Source: VRUE01 sp963702035
GTDB taxonomy: Bacteria > Actinomycetota > Thermoleophilia > Solirubrobacterales > 70-9
DNA: 64,000 nucleotides
Assembly (NCBI GenBank): GCA_963702035.1
Contig: OY969700.1
Span: 682,001-746,000 of the forward strand
Direction: 5' to 3'
In this document: positions 26,075-34,149 of the stretch, one piece after another
Layout: each line of letters starts with the position of its first letter
Numbering within the stretch: the first letter of the stretch is position 1
The notes under the pieces: generated by a model
Told to the model about the DNA's origin: nothing
The model's input: the letters and a program-made list of their open reading frames with translations, nothing else
Databases searched by the model: none
Translations under genes and position numbers: made by a program

Positions 26075-28272
26075 TTATTACTGGCCATAGAGACGGAGAT
26101 GGCCTCTCCTCCGGCCGGAAATCCTACAGAGGCGTCCCGACCGAGGGCGATCGACAGCTGCTCGGCGATATGCGGCGCGAACGGCGAGAGGGTCCTCGCC
26201 AGCAGCGCCAGCGCCTCGAGCTGGGCCGCATAGTCCTCGCGGCCGAGTTGACCGCGACGCTGGACGATCCGCTTCTCGTAGTCCTTGATCCGCTCCAGCA
26301 GACGCGTCACGTTGCGCACCGCCTTGTGCATCTGCAGCTCCTCGAGGTCGGCGGTGATCCGCTCGACGCCGTTGTCGCACCATTTCCCCAGCCGCTCGCG
26401 GATGAACGCCGTGTCGGCTGCCGCCTCAGCGTCCTCAGGGGCCTTGGCCGCGGCGGCGATGCTCTCGTGCGTGTAGTCCCAGAGGCCGCGCAGGAAGCGC
26501 GAGGCAAAGCGCAGCGCGCCGTCGGTCCAGTTGAGCGCCTTGGCCGGGCCGGCGGCGTAGAGAACGGCGAGCCGCACGGTGTCGGCGCCGTGCTCGGCGA
26601 CCAGCTCGTCGGGGTCGACGACGTTGCCGAGGTGCTTGCTCATCTTGCGGCCGTCGGCGATCACCATCTCGTGGAAGAGGCAGCCGGCGAAGGGCTCGCC
26701 GTCCTCGAGGAAGGCAAAGGGGCCGATGTCGCGCAGCGCCTTGGTCACGACCCGCTGGTCGAAGACGAAGCCGCCGCTGTCGTTGCCGGCGACGAGTCGC
26801 TCGGAGGGCAGCCAGCGCCGCAGGTCGGGGTGGGTGAACATCTGCTCGTCGCGGTCGGGGGGCGGCACCGCCGAGGGCACCCAGAGCCAGAGGGCGTCGA
26901 AATGGCAGTCGAGCGTGTCGGTCTCACGCCGCGCCGCCCCACCGCAGGTCGGGCAGGTGGTCTCCAGGAAGTCGGGCCGCTCGGCCAGCGGGTTGCCTTC
27001 GCCGGTCGGCTCGACGTCGCGCGGCAGCACCACCGGCAGGTCCTCGATCGGAACCGGGACCACGCCGCACTGCTCGCAGTGCAGCACCGGGATCGGCGTG
27101 CCCCAGTAGCGCTGGCGCGAGATCGAGAAGTCATAGGCGCGGTAGCGCGTCGCCTCGCGCAACTCCAGACCGGCGACCGAACCGCCGCCGAACGGCTCTC
27201 CGGCCGTTCGCGGCATCCGCGCCGCGATCGCCTCGTCGGCCTCGTCAACGGCGGGGATGCCGAGCGCCGCGGTGGGGCCGTAGCGGGCATCGACGATCGG
27301 GGAGACGAAGAGCGGCAGGCTGCCGTCGCCCGCAACCTCAACCGACGCACCGGTGTCGATCACGGGAACGGCGGAGGCGTCGCGGGCGCTGCGCTCCCAC
27401 CCCCCCGAGCGCAACTCGTCCAGCTTCTCGGCGACCGCCGGGTCGGCGGCCCAGCGCCCAAGCGCCGGATGGCGCGGCGAGAGCAGCACGAAACGCGCCT
27501 CGTCCACGACGCCCTCATGTGGAGTGAAGACCGTCAGGCCGTCGCCGTCGGGGCCGCCGAGGTCCAACTCGACCCCGTCGCTGCGGCCGAGGATGTAGCG
27601 CTGCGTTTTCAACGCGAGCTCGTCCCAGTCGGCGAGCCGCTCGAGGTTGCGGTCGTTCTCCTCCAGGTAGGGGGAGAGGCGCAGGAACCAGGTGGGGCGG
27701 CGGATCAACCGCACCTTGTTGTGGCAGCGCCAACAGCGCCCGTCCTCGACCTGCAGCGCGGCGAGCGTCGTCTGACAGGTGTCGCACCAGTCGACGGTCG
27801 CATCGTCGCGATAGATCAACCCGGCCTCGAAGAGGGTCAGGAAGAGCCACTGCGACCAGCGGTACTGGGCCTCGTCGGAGCTGTAGAAGGCGCGGTCGTA
27901 GTCGAAGGAGAAGCCGAGCCGCTTCATCTGTCCCAGCATCCGCTCGCCACAGCGCTCGACCCACTCCGCGGGCCGGGTGCCGCGCTCGATCGCCGCCATC
28001 TCGGCCGGCAGGCCGAAGGCGTCGAAGCCGAAGCCGAAGAGCACCGCGTCGCCGCGGGCGCGGCGAAAGCGCGCGTAGGCGTCCCCGATCGAGTAATCCC
28101 GGACGTGGCCCATATGCAGGTTGCCCGAGGTGAACGGGCTCGACGGCTTGATGTAGACGGCGTTCTGCCCAGGGAGGGGAACGGGGGTCGCAAAGGCGCC
28201 CTGCTCAGCCCACTCAGCCTGTCGCCCGGACTCGGTCTCGCCGGCGTCGTAGATCGGCTTCTCGCGGCTCAT
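26071..28272 (-). CDS. leuS: Divergent leucyl-tRNA synthetase-like protein
   Basis: A 733-residue class I synthetase closest to LeuRS. HMGH lies near residue 55 in the Rossmann fold, a Cys4 zinc knuckle at WCDTCQTTL...CWRCHNK, a second at CEQCG...CPTCGG, and KMSKH (not KMSKS) near 543. The CP1 editing region is present in outline (GLTVFTPHEGVV, AALGIPAVDEAD) but departs from the canonical TxxDTL and GxVMxxPAHD motifs. The chain ends right after the anticodon-binding helices, with no C-terminal tRNA-elbow domain. It could be this lineage's LeuRS or a paralogue; only the genome can tell. Confidence 0.8.
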   Translation of the reverse strand: MSREKPIYDAGETESGRQAEWAEQGAFATPVPLPGQNAVYIKPSSPFTSGNLHMGHVRDYSIGDAYARFRRARGDAVLFGFGFDAFGLPAEMAAIERGTRPAEWVERCGERMLGQMKRLGFSFDYDRAFYSSDEAQYRWSQWLFLTLFEAGLIYRDDATVDWCDTCQTTLAALQVEDGRCWRCHNKVRLIRRPTWFLRLSPYLEENDRNLERLADWDELALKTQRYILGRSDGVELDLGGPDGDGLTVFTPHEGVVDEARFVLLSPRHPALGRWAADPAVAEKLDELRSGGWERSARDASAVPVIDTGASVEVAGDGSLPLFVSPIVDARYGPTAALGIPAVDEADEAIAARMPRTAGEPFGGGSVAGLELREATRYRAYDFSISRQRYWGTPIPVLHCEQCGVVPVPIEDLPVVLPRDVEPTGEGNPLAERPDFLETTCPTCGGAARRETDTLDCHFDALWLWVPSAVPPPDRDEQMFTHPDLRRWLPSERLVAGNDSGGFVFDQRVVTKALRDIGPFAFLEDGEPFAGCLFHEMVIADGRKMSKHLGNVVDPDELVAEHGADTVRLAVLYAAGPAKALNWTDGALRFASRFLRGLWDYTHESIAAAAKAPEDAEAAADTAFIRERLGKWCDNGVERITADLEELQMHKAVRNVTRLLERIKDYEKRIVQRRGQLGREDYAAQLEALALLARTLSPFAPHIAEQLSIALGRDASVGFPAGGEAISVSMASNN

Positions 28273-28539
28273 AGCCATCGCAGTCTGCCACGGACGTTGA
28301 CCCCGGGACCCAGGGGTCTTATGCTGAGGGATAAATGATCAAGTACCTTGAAGTATTCGAGTGACATACGAAAGTGTGTCGGAAGTGTCAAATAAGTGGA
28401 AAAAGTGGCTGTTTGAGGGTATTTAGGCGCTTCGCCGTCCGGGCGTGGGCCTAGCGTGATTTGGGATGAGAAATAGGCGACCCCGGCGGTGCTTGCGACA
28501 CCCCGGGGCCTGGCCGAGACCTTAAGAGGAGGTCCCAAC
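28273..28539 (+). promoter_or_regulatory. Leader region of the 28540 gene with small hairpins
   Basis: A 267-base gap between divergent genes. It has GACCCC/GGGGTC arms at 28299-28318 and a 7-bp hairpin closed by a GAAA tetraloop at 28363-28380, followed by AT-rich sequence. A near-perfect Shine-Dalgarno AGAGGAGGT (about 28525-28533) precedes the ATG by six bases. No consensus promoter was identified. Confidence 0.4.
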
Positions 28540-28899
28540 ATGAGAGAGGGTACGAGAACAGCCCTGCTGGAGAAAGGGCTATTCGACGAAGAGATTGTTA
28601 AGCGGGTGACCGCCACGGTTTCGGAGGCGCCGCCCGAAGACCGGGTCAGAGCCGGGCTGAGGGCATTGATCGATCTGGCCGAGACCGATCACGTCGCAGC
28701 CCGGTCTGCCCTGCGCGAGCTACGAACGGATCACAGCCGTCTGGGCCAGGTCGAGGCCTGGCTCGGCGGAGATCCCGATCGGGCGACATTCGGACTCGGC
28801 GCGGCGATACAACTCGCCCACACCGAGCTCGCCTCCCCCGCCCCCGACCTGGAGCGGCTCGCCCCGGAGCTGCTGGGCTGGCTCGAAGGAGACTGGTAG
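28540..28899 (+). CDS. Hypothetical helical protein
   Basis: A 119-residue soluble, acidic protein with no family I can name. It is predicted to be helical throughout: LLEKGLFDEEIVKRVTATVS, RAGLRALIDLAETDHVAARS and a leucine-rich tail LAPELLGWLEGDW. The leucine spacing and two similar alpha-hairpins suggest a HEAT/TPR-like bundle. It has an unusually strong Shine-Dalgarno for this genome and a long leader, so it may be abundantly made. Transcribed alone and convergent with the GtrA gene across a large palindrome. Confidence 0.6.
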   Translation: MREGTRTALLEKGLFDEEIVKRVTATVSEAPPEDRVRAGLRALIDLAETDHVAARSALRELRTDHSRLGQVEAWLGGDPDRATFGLGAAIQLAHTELASPAPDLERLAPELLGWLEGDW

Positions 28900-28922
28900 C
28901 CGAAAATGCCCCGATACCGCTA

Positions 28923-29048
28923 CTGAGGGGCGCATAAACCAAGCAGTTCGGGGGATGCAGGGAGGGCGACGAGGGGAGCGCACATAAGTGCGTGACCCGA
29001 GGAGCCCGACCGAAGACCCCGAAATACGCCGGTTTAGGCGCCCCTCAG
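28923..29048. terminator. Two-step palindrome between convergent genes
   Basis: Outer arms 28923-28940 and 29031-29048 pair over 18 bp with one mismatch. Inside are TTCGGGG/CCCCGAA (28947-28953 with 29017-29023) and a CGCAC-ATAA-GTGCG hairpin (28979-28992). The right outer arm includes the GtrA stop codon. Its place between two converging genes suggests a bidirectional terminator or 3'-end stabiliser. Confidence 0.65.
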
Positions 29049-29473
29049 GCGAACGTCCAGAGCTTGTTGCCTAGAAAGTTGAAGGGCATCGCGACCGCGA
29101 CCGCGATCGCCTGCGCGGTGAGGTCGCCCATCGAGCCGCTCGAGACGAGGACTTCGAGCACAACCAGGTTGATCAGCAGGGCCGCCACGCTGACGGCGAG
29201 GAAGCGCGCCGCCTGAAAGCCCGGGTGGCCGTGCCCCGCGTCGAAGGTCCAGTGCCGGTTCCAGAGGAAGTTGTTGGCGAGGGCGACGCAGAAGGCGCCG
29301 GTCGCGGCCAGCAGGTGGTGCAGGCCGAGGCCGCCGGCGAGCAGGGCGAAGACCGCCAGGTTGATCAGGTAGCCCGAGCCGCCGACGACGCCGAATTTGA
29401 GCAGCTGCAGCCAGCTGTCCGGGCGGCGGGCGGCGGCGCGGATGCGGTAGGCGAATTCGTAGGTGCCGCTCAT
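29045..29473 (-). CDS. GtrA-like membrane protein
   Basis: A 142-residue GtrA/DPMS-type protein with four hydrophobic segments (about 27-47, 55-75, 88-108, 115-138) and the family signature LKFGVVGGSGYLINLAVFAL, NNFLWNRHWTF and FNFLGNKLWTF. Such proteins help move or use polyprenyl-linked sugars. It overlaps the GT39 stop by four bases (ATGA), so the GT39 enzyme is its likely partner. Confidence 0.88.
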   Translation of the reverse strand: MSGTYEFAYRIRAAARRPDSWLQLLKFGVVGGSGYLINLAVFALLAGGLGLHHLLAATGAFCVALANNFLWNRHWTFDAGHGHPGFQAARFLAVSVAALLINLVVLEVLVSSGSMGDLTAQAIAVAVAMPFNFLGNKLWTFA

Positions 29474-30954
29474 CGACCGCTCCACGGAGCCGCTTTGGGC
29501 CCGTCGGCGACGACGGCATTGCGGCCGAAACCGGTCCGTGCGTCGCGCAGGACATTGAAGGGAACTTGTTGGATGCGTGGGGACACGTAACGGATCAGCG
29601 TGAGGCGCTCCAGCCTACGACGTTCGACCGGACGGAAGCTTGGTGGCAGCCCCGGTGGCTTGCGGGCAACGACCGGCTTGCTGACCACGTCGATCTCGCG
29701 AACCGGGATCACACCGCGGTAGGCGCGGCGCGAGGGACCGTCGAGATAGAACCGTATCGGGTCGGCGGCGAGTTTCCAGGCGAGGATCGCGCGCGGTCGC
29801 CGCGGCGGCCCCAGCTGCGCGGCGAGGTCGCGGAAGTCCGGGCGCTGCAGGTTGGGGGTGTGGGTGACGTAGACGTCGTAGGCGAGCCAGTAGGCGCAGA
29901 GGACGACGGCGCAGACGAGGCCGAAGCGGCGGGCCCGGGCGGCGGAGAACCCGATCGCCGCTACAGTCGCAAGGGGGACCAGGGCCGGCAACAGGTTGCG
30001 CTCGACTATGTAGTCCTTGCCGGCGAGCGCCGCGGCGGATGCGAGTAAAACGACGCCCAGGCCGACGACCAGGCCCGGCAGCGCCCCCCGCTTCTCGCGA
30101 GGCGAGCCGCGCAGGGCGACGAGCAGCAGAGCCACGCCGATCAGCACCGCCGGGATCAGCGCGTAGCGCTCGCGAGGGGGCTCGGCGATCACGTGGCCGG
30201 TCTCCCCCGCGAGGAAGCTGACCCCGGTCTCGAAGAGGCGCAAGGGGAGCGCGCTGTGGTCGATCCAGCCGATGTGAGTCGGGTTGACCTGGGCCGAGAT
30301 CAGCGGCAGGAGGGCCAAGCCGACGGCGGCGACGACGCCCCCGGCCGGCAGGACCAACCGCCACCTCCACCTCAGCGCAACCAACAGCCAAACCGCCTCG
30401 ATCGCCACCGCGAAGACGGCGAAATAGTGACTGCACAGTGCGAGCGCCGAGGCCAGCGCCCAGAGCGCCAGGTCCCGTCCTCGCCCGCTGCGCAGGGCCC
30501 GGACGAAGAACAGCAGCGCCAGCGTCCCGAAGAAGACCAGTACGGCGTAAGAGCGAGCCTCCTGCGAGTACCAGATCAGCATCGGGTTGACGGCGACCAG
30601 CGCGGCGGCGATCAGCCCGGCTCGGTTGCTCGCCAGCTCGCGGCCGATCAGATAGGCGACCGGGATCGTCGCCGCGCCGAAGAGCGCCGACAACGAGCGC
30701 AGCCCGATCTCCCCGGTGCCGAACGCCTTCGCCCAGGCCCAGGCGAGCACGTAGTACAGGGGCGGGTTGGACTCGCTGCCCTTGACCTGGCGCAGCATGT
30801 GCTCGAATTCGCCGGGGATGACGCGCGCGGCGGTGATCACCTCGTCGTGGTGGTAGCTCTGCACGCCGAGACTGGCGAAGCGGACAGCGATGCCCAGCCC
30901 GGTCAGGCCGGCAAGCGCCCAGAGGACGGTCGAGTGGGCTCGGTCGACCGTCAA
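29470..30954 (-). CDS. GT39/PMT-family membrane glycosyltransferase
   Basis: A 494-residue polytopic protein of the mannosyltransferase/ArnT type. The first loop carries the acidic catalytic motif SYHHDEVITAA, the second SQEARSYA, and about ten TM segments follow, then a C-terminal extracytoplasmic tail. It should transfer a sugar from a polyprenyl phosphate donor to a protein or glycan outside the membrane. The start is TTG with a TTGA overlap to the GH92 gene, and GtrA follows with ATGA, giving a tightly coupled three-gene operon for glycan work. Confidence 0.85.
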   Translation of the reverse strand: MTVDRAHSTVLWALAGLTGLGIAVRFASLGVQSYHHDEVITAARVIPGEFEHMLRQVKGSESNPPLYYVLAWAWAKAFGTGEIGLRSLSALFGAATIPVAYLIGRELASNRAGLIAAALVAVNPMLIWYSQEARSYAVLVFFGTLALLFFVRALRSGRGRDLALWALASALALCSHYFAVFAVAIEAVWLLVALRWRWRLVLPAGGVVAAVGLALLPLISAQVNPTHIGWIDHSALPLRLFETGVSFLAGETGHVIAEPPRERYALIPAVLIGVALLLVALRGSPREKRGALPGLVVGLGVVLLASAAALAGKDYIVERNLLPALVPLATVAAIGFSAARARRFGLVCAVVLCAYWLAYDVYVTHTPNLQRPDFRDLAAQLGPPRRPRAILAWKLAADPIRFYLDGPSRRAYRGVIPVREIDVVSKPVVARKPPGLPPSFRPVERRRLERLTLIRYVSPRIQQVPFNVLRDARTGFGRNAVVADGPKAAPWSGR

Positions 30955-33413
30955 GGGGCGCAGTGGTTCGGTGGCATCGGCCGTCCGGTGCCGAAGGAAG
31001 GCGGCAGCGCGGCAGTGGATGCGCCCCAGCCCCGGACCGGGCGGGCGCCGAGGCGGTAGGTGAGGGTCGCACCGCGCGCCAGCGCGCAGAAGGTCGTCCA
31101 GGGCCGTTCATAGGAGTGGCCGTTGACGCGCATCGACTGAATGTATGGGGCGCGGGACAGGGCAATCGGGATGAGGCGGGGCTTCTTGCGCAGGTTCCCG
31201 CGGCGGCGGGAACGCCGCCACGCAGACGCGAGGATGCGCAGCTTGCGGCCGCCGGCGAGGCGCACGGTCGCCCGCCCGAAGAGCGGGCTGCCGATCGCCA
31301 GCACGTCAGTACCGGGAACCTCCGGGTAGAGGCCGAGTGCGCCGAGCACGTACCAGGACGAGAGCGTGCCGAGGTCATCGTTGCCCGGATAGCCATCGGG
31401 GGCGGTGCCGTAGAGCCGCAGCGCCCGCCGCACGACCGCCTGGGTCCTGTAGGGCGCCCCCGCCCAGTCATACAGCCAGGGGACGTTGAGGTTGGGCTCG
31501 TTGCCGAGCAGGGCATGGTCGGCGTGGGTTGCGCCGGGACCGCCGTTCAGGGCGCGCAGGAAGCGATTGAGCCTGGTCACGGCAGCCGCCCGCCCCCCGA
31601 TCGCGGCGAAGAGGCCGGCGGGGTTCTGCGGCACCAGCCAGCTGTACTGGGCGGAGTTGCCCTCGGCGAAGCCGGCGCCATGGAGGTTGTCGTAGTCAGG
31701 GGCGAAGGTCCCATCTTCGAAGCGGGGCTCGATCTGGCCGCTGAGCGGGTTGAGCAGATTGCGCCAGTTTCCTGAACGCAAGATGAAGGCGCGATACGCG
31801 GCCCGGTCGCCGAGCGAGCGAGCCGCGAACTGGGCGATCGAGAAGTCGTCGATCGCGTACTCGAGCGTGGTCGCCGCCGAGGCCCACACCGCTTCCGGAT
31901 CGCCGAACAGCGAGTTCGCGTTGCGCCGCCTCGTGTCGAGGTCGAAGGGCACGTAGCCAAGCGCCTTGTACTGGGCGAGGCCCTGTCGCTCGACGTAGCT
32001 GCCGTCGGCGCCGCGGCAGCCTTCGTCGGCGCCGTTGAGCATCGCTTCCAGCGCGGCACCGGCATCGAAGCGCCGGGCGCCGAAGGCGGCGGCCGCGGCG
32101 ATCATCGGGTCGGCCGGGTCGCCGACCATCGTCATGCTCTGCCCGTTGGCATAGGACCAGCGCGGCAGGCAACCGCTCTCCCTGGCGTCGGCCAGCATCG
32201 AGGCGACAATGTCGCTCGCGCGGCGCGGCATCAGCATCGCCAGCAGCGGGATCTGCGTGCGGTAGACATCCCAGCCGGAGAAATCCGCGTACTGGATACG
32301 CCCTTTGGCGCGGTGCACGGCGCCGTCCATGCCGGTGTAGCGGCCGTCGGCGTCGCTGAAGGTGCGGGGAGCGAGAAGCGCGTGGTAGAGCGCCGTGTAG
32401 AAGGTTTCGATGTCACCGGCCCCGCCACCGCCGATCTCGATCGAGGACAGAGCGCGATTCCAGCCGGCCTCGGCGTGGGCCTTGATCGCACCGAACGAAG
32501 CCCTCTTGCTCTCGGCGGCAAGGTTGGCGCGCGCCCCGGCGACGCTGACGAACGAGACCCCGACGCGGACGACGACCGTGCGGTTGTGACGGGTGTCGAA
32601 GCTTGCGTATGCGCCCGCCTGGGCCGTGTTGGCCGCGACGGTCGAAGGTTGCTTCTGGTCGACCGCGGCGGTGGACCCAGGTGCCAGCTTCTGGCGCGTC
32701 CAGGTGCCATATGCACCGAAGGGGCGACTGAAGGCCGCGGCGAAGTAGACCCGGTAGCGAGGCCGCTGGGCGCAGAAATAGCCGCTCGAGGCAGAACCGG
32801 AGATTTCGCGCCGGGCGGCGTCGATCCGCACTTCGGCGAGGTCGTCGGCCCTGGCGCTGCCGCCGGCGTCGATCAGGACGCTCGCGTGGGGCGAGCGGGG
32901 GAACGAGAAGCGTGCCATCCCGGTGCGGGTCGTCGCGGTCAAGGCCGTGTCGATCGCGCCGCCGCCGACCGGGTTGAGGCGGACCGAGTAGAAACCGGGG
33001 CGGGCGCGCTCGTGCGTGTGGGAGAAACCGGGCTGGAAGCGACCGGTCAGGCCGCCGCCAACCGCTGCCGGCGAGGTGCGAATCGGCTCGGTCGTCGGCA
33101 GAAACGGAAAGTCGCCGTAGAGCGCGCACCCAGCGCCGCTGAGGTGGGTGAGGCTGAAGCCGCGGATGTGGCGGTCGCGGTGGTCGTAGCCGCCGGAATG
33201 CCGTTCGGCGGGAACGGTGTCGGGGCCCCACTGCACCATCCCGAAGGGCACCGTGGCGCCGGGGAAGTTGTGCCCGCCGCCGAAGGCACCGCCGCCCGGC
33301 TCGGTGCCGGCGAAGACGCTGACCTCGTCGCTCGGCCCGGCCGCCGACGCGGCAACAGGGCCCAAGGCGAGCGCAAGCAGTGCCCCCAGCGTGATGGCAG
33401 CCGCACGCAGCAT
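30951..33413 (-). CDS. Secreted GH92 alpha-mannosidase
   Basis: An 820-residue glycoside hydrolase with a signal peptide (LRAAAITLGALLALALGPVA, cleaved after ASA). GH92 marks include HNFPGATVPFGMVQWGPDT, the substrate loop FSLTHLSGAGC, FSGWDVYRTQIPL and the highly conserved GNDDLGTLSSWYVLGALGLY. The family are calcium-dependent inverting exo-alpha-mannosidases, mostly alpha-1,2. In most GH92 enzymes the motif reads GNDDxGQMSAW; the change to GTLSSW is modest. First gene of the operon with GT39 and GtrA. Confidence 0.9.
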   Translation of the reverse strand: MLRAAAITLGALLALALGPVAASAAGPSDEVSVFAGTEPGGGAFGGGHNFPGATVPFGMVQWGPDTVPAERHSGGYDHRDRHIRGFSLTHLSGAGCALYGDFPFLPTTEPIRTSPAAVGGGLTGRFQPGFSHTHERARPGFYSVRLNPVGGGAIDTALTATTRTGMARFSFPRSPHASVLIDAGGSARADDLAEVRIDAARREISGSASSGYFCAQRPRYRVYFAAAFSRPFGAYGTWTRQKLAPGSTAAVDQKQPSTVAANTAQAGAYASFDTRHNRTVVVRVGVSFVSVAGARANLAAESKRASFGAIKAHAEAGWNRALSSIEIGGGGAGDIETFYTALYHALLAPRTFSDADGRYTGMDGAVHRAKGRIQYADFSGWDVYRTQIPLLAMLMPRRASDIVASMLADARESGCLPRWSYANGQSMTMVGDPADPMIAAAAAFGARRFDAGAALEAMLNGADEGCRGADGSYVERQGLAQYKALGYVPFDLDTRRRNANSLFGDPEAVWASAATTLEYAIDDFSIAQFAARSLGDRAAYRAFILRSGNWRNLLNPLSGQIEPRFEDGTFAPDYDNLHGAGFAEGNSAQYSWLVPQNPAGLFAAIGGRAAAVTRLNRFLRALNGGPGATHADHALLGNEPNLNVPWLYDWAGAPYRTQAVVRRALRLYGTAPDGYPGNDDLGTLSSWYVLGALGLYPEVPGTDVLAIGSPLFGRATVRLAGGRKLRILASAWRRSRRRGNLRKKPRLIPIALSRAPYIQSMRVNGHSYERPWTTFCALARGATLTYRLGARPVRGWGASTAALPPSFGTGRPMPPNHCAP

Positions 33414-33485
33414 CCAGACAACTTAGGGGTCGGCCCCGCTGCGCCCGCCGTGCCAGGCTCCCCGGCACGTAACCTTCCGAACCCG

Positions 33486-34112
33486 ATGCGGGCCGCGATC
33501 GCAATCCTTGCCGTCATCGCGGTCGCCGCCGCGGCCGCCGCCGTGGTCGCTCTGGCGGGCGGAAACGCCGGCGACAGCAGCGTGCGTCCGCCGCTCCCCG
33601 GCGAACCGAGCGTCGCGATTATCTCCCCGCGCAACGGCGCCAGGCAGACCAACCGGGCGGTCGTCGTCAAGGCCAGGGTGCGGAACTTCACCCTGGCGCC
33701 GCGGCACTTCGGCGGCGAACCGCAGCTCGGCGAGGGGAACATCCGTTTCGCGCTCAACCGCGTGCCCGACTGCGTCTATCCAGGCAAGCTCCAGCGCGCC
33801 GAGGAAAGCCCGCTGGGGCGCGGCCGGCTGGTCGGCGCCTCCTTCGACTTCCCCCAGTACTCCGGCCCCAACGGCGTCCTCGCCGAGCGGATCGGCGCCA
33901 GCGGCAGCTACTCGCCGGCCACCCGCCCGGAGATCTACTACCACGACCTGCGGGCCGGCTTCTACCGCCTCGTCGTCACCCTGGCCCGCAACAACACGGC
34001 GACGACCCCCTACCACGCCGTCACCAACTTCCAGATCCTGCCCCGCCCGGGCCACGGCCCGAAGTGCCCCGCCGGCAAGGTCTCCAGCGCCAAGGCCGCC
34101 GCCTTCAACTGA
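33486..34112 (+). CDS. Exported hypothetical protein with Ig-like fold
   Basis: A 208-residue protein with an N-terminal hydrophobic segment (AIAILAVIAVAAAAAAVVAL) that may be a signal anchor, and a beta-rich extracellular domain: PSVAIISPRNGARQTNRAVV, VKARVRNFTLAP and a terminal strand YHAVTNFQILP, similar to bacterial Ig-like or DUF4399-type domains. Two cysteines (in VPDCVYP and PKCPAG) may pair. It is divergent from the GH92 gene and 37 bases ahead of the ABC exporter. Confidence 0.6.
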   Translation: MRAAIAILAVIAVAAAAAAVVALAGGNAGDSSVRPPLPGEPSVAIISPRNGARQTNRAVVVKARVRNFTLAPRHFGGEPQLGEGNIRFALNRVPDCVYPGKLQRAEESPLGRGRLVGASFDFPQYSGPNGVLAERIGASGSYSPATRPEIYYHDLRAGFYRLVVTLARNNTATTPYHAVTNFQILPRPGHGPKCPAGKVSSAKAAAFN

Positions 34113-34149
34113 CCCCAGGGGCCCTTACTTCACTTTGTATAGTGGCTTG

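Noticed and set aside
32313..33485. Long plus-strand extension in front of the exported protein at 33486
   Set aside because: The extension is antisense to the GH92 gene; the hydrophobic signal begins at 33486.
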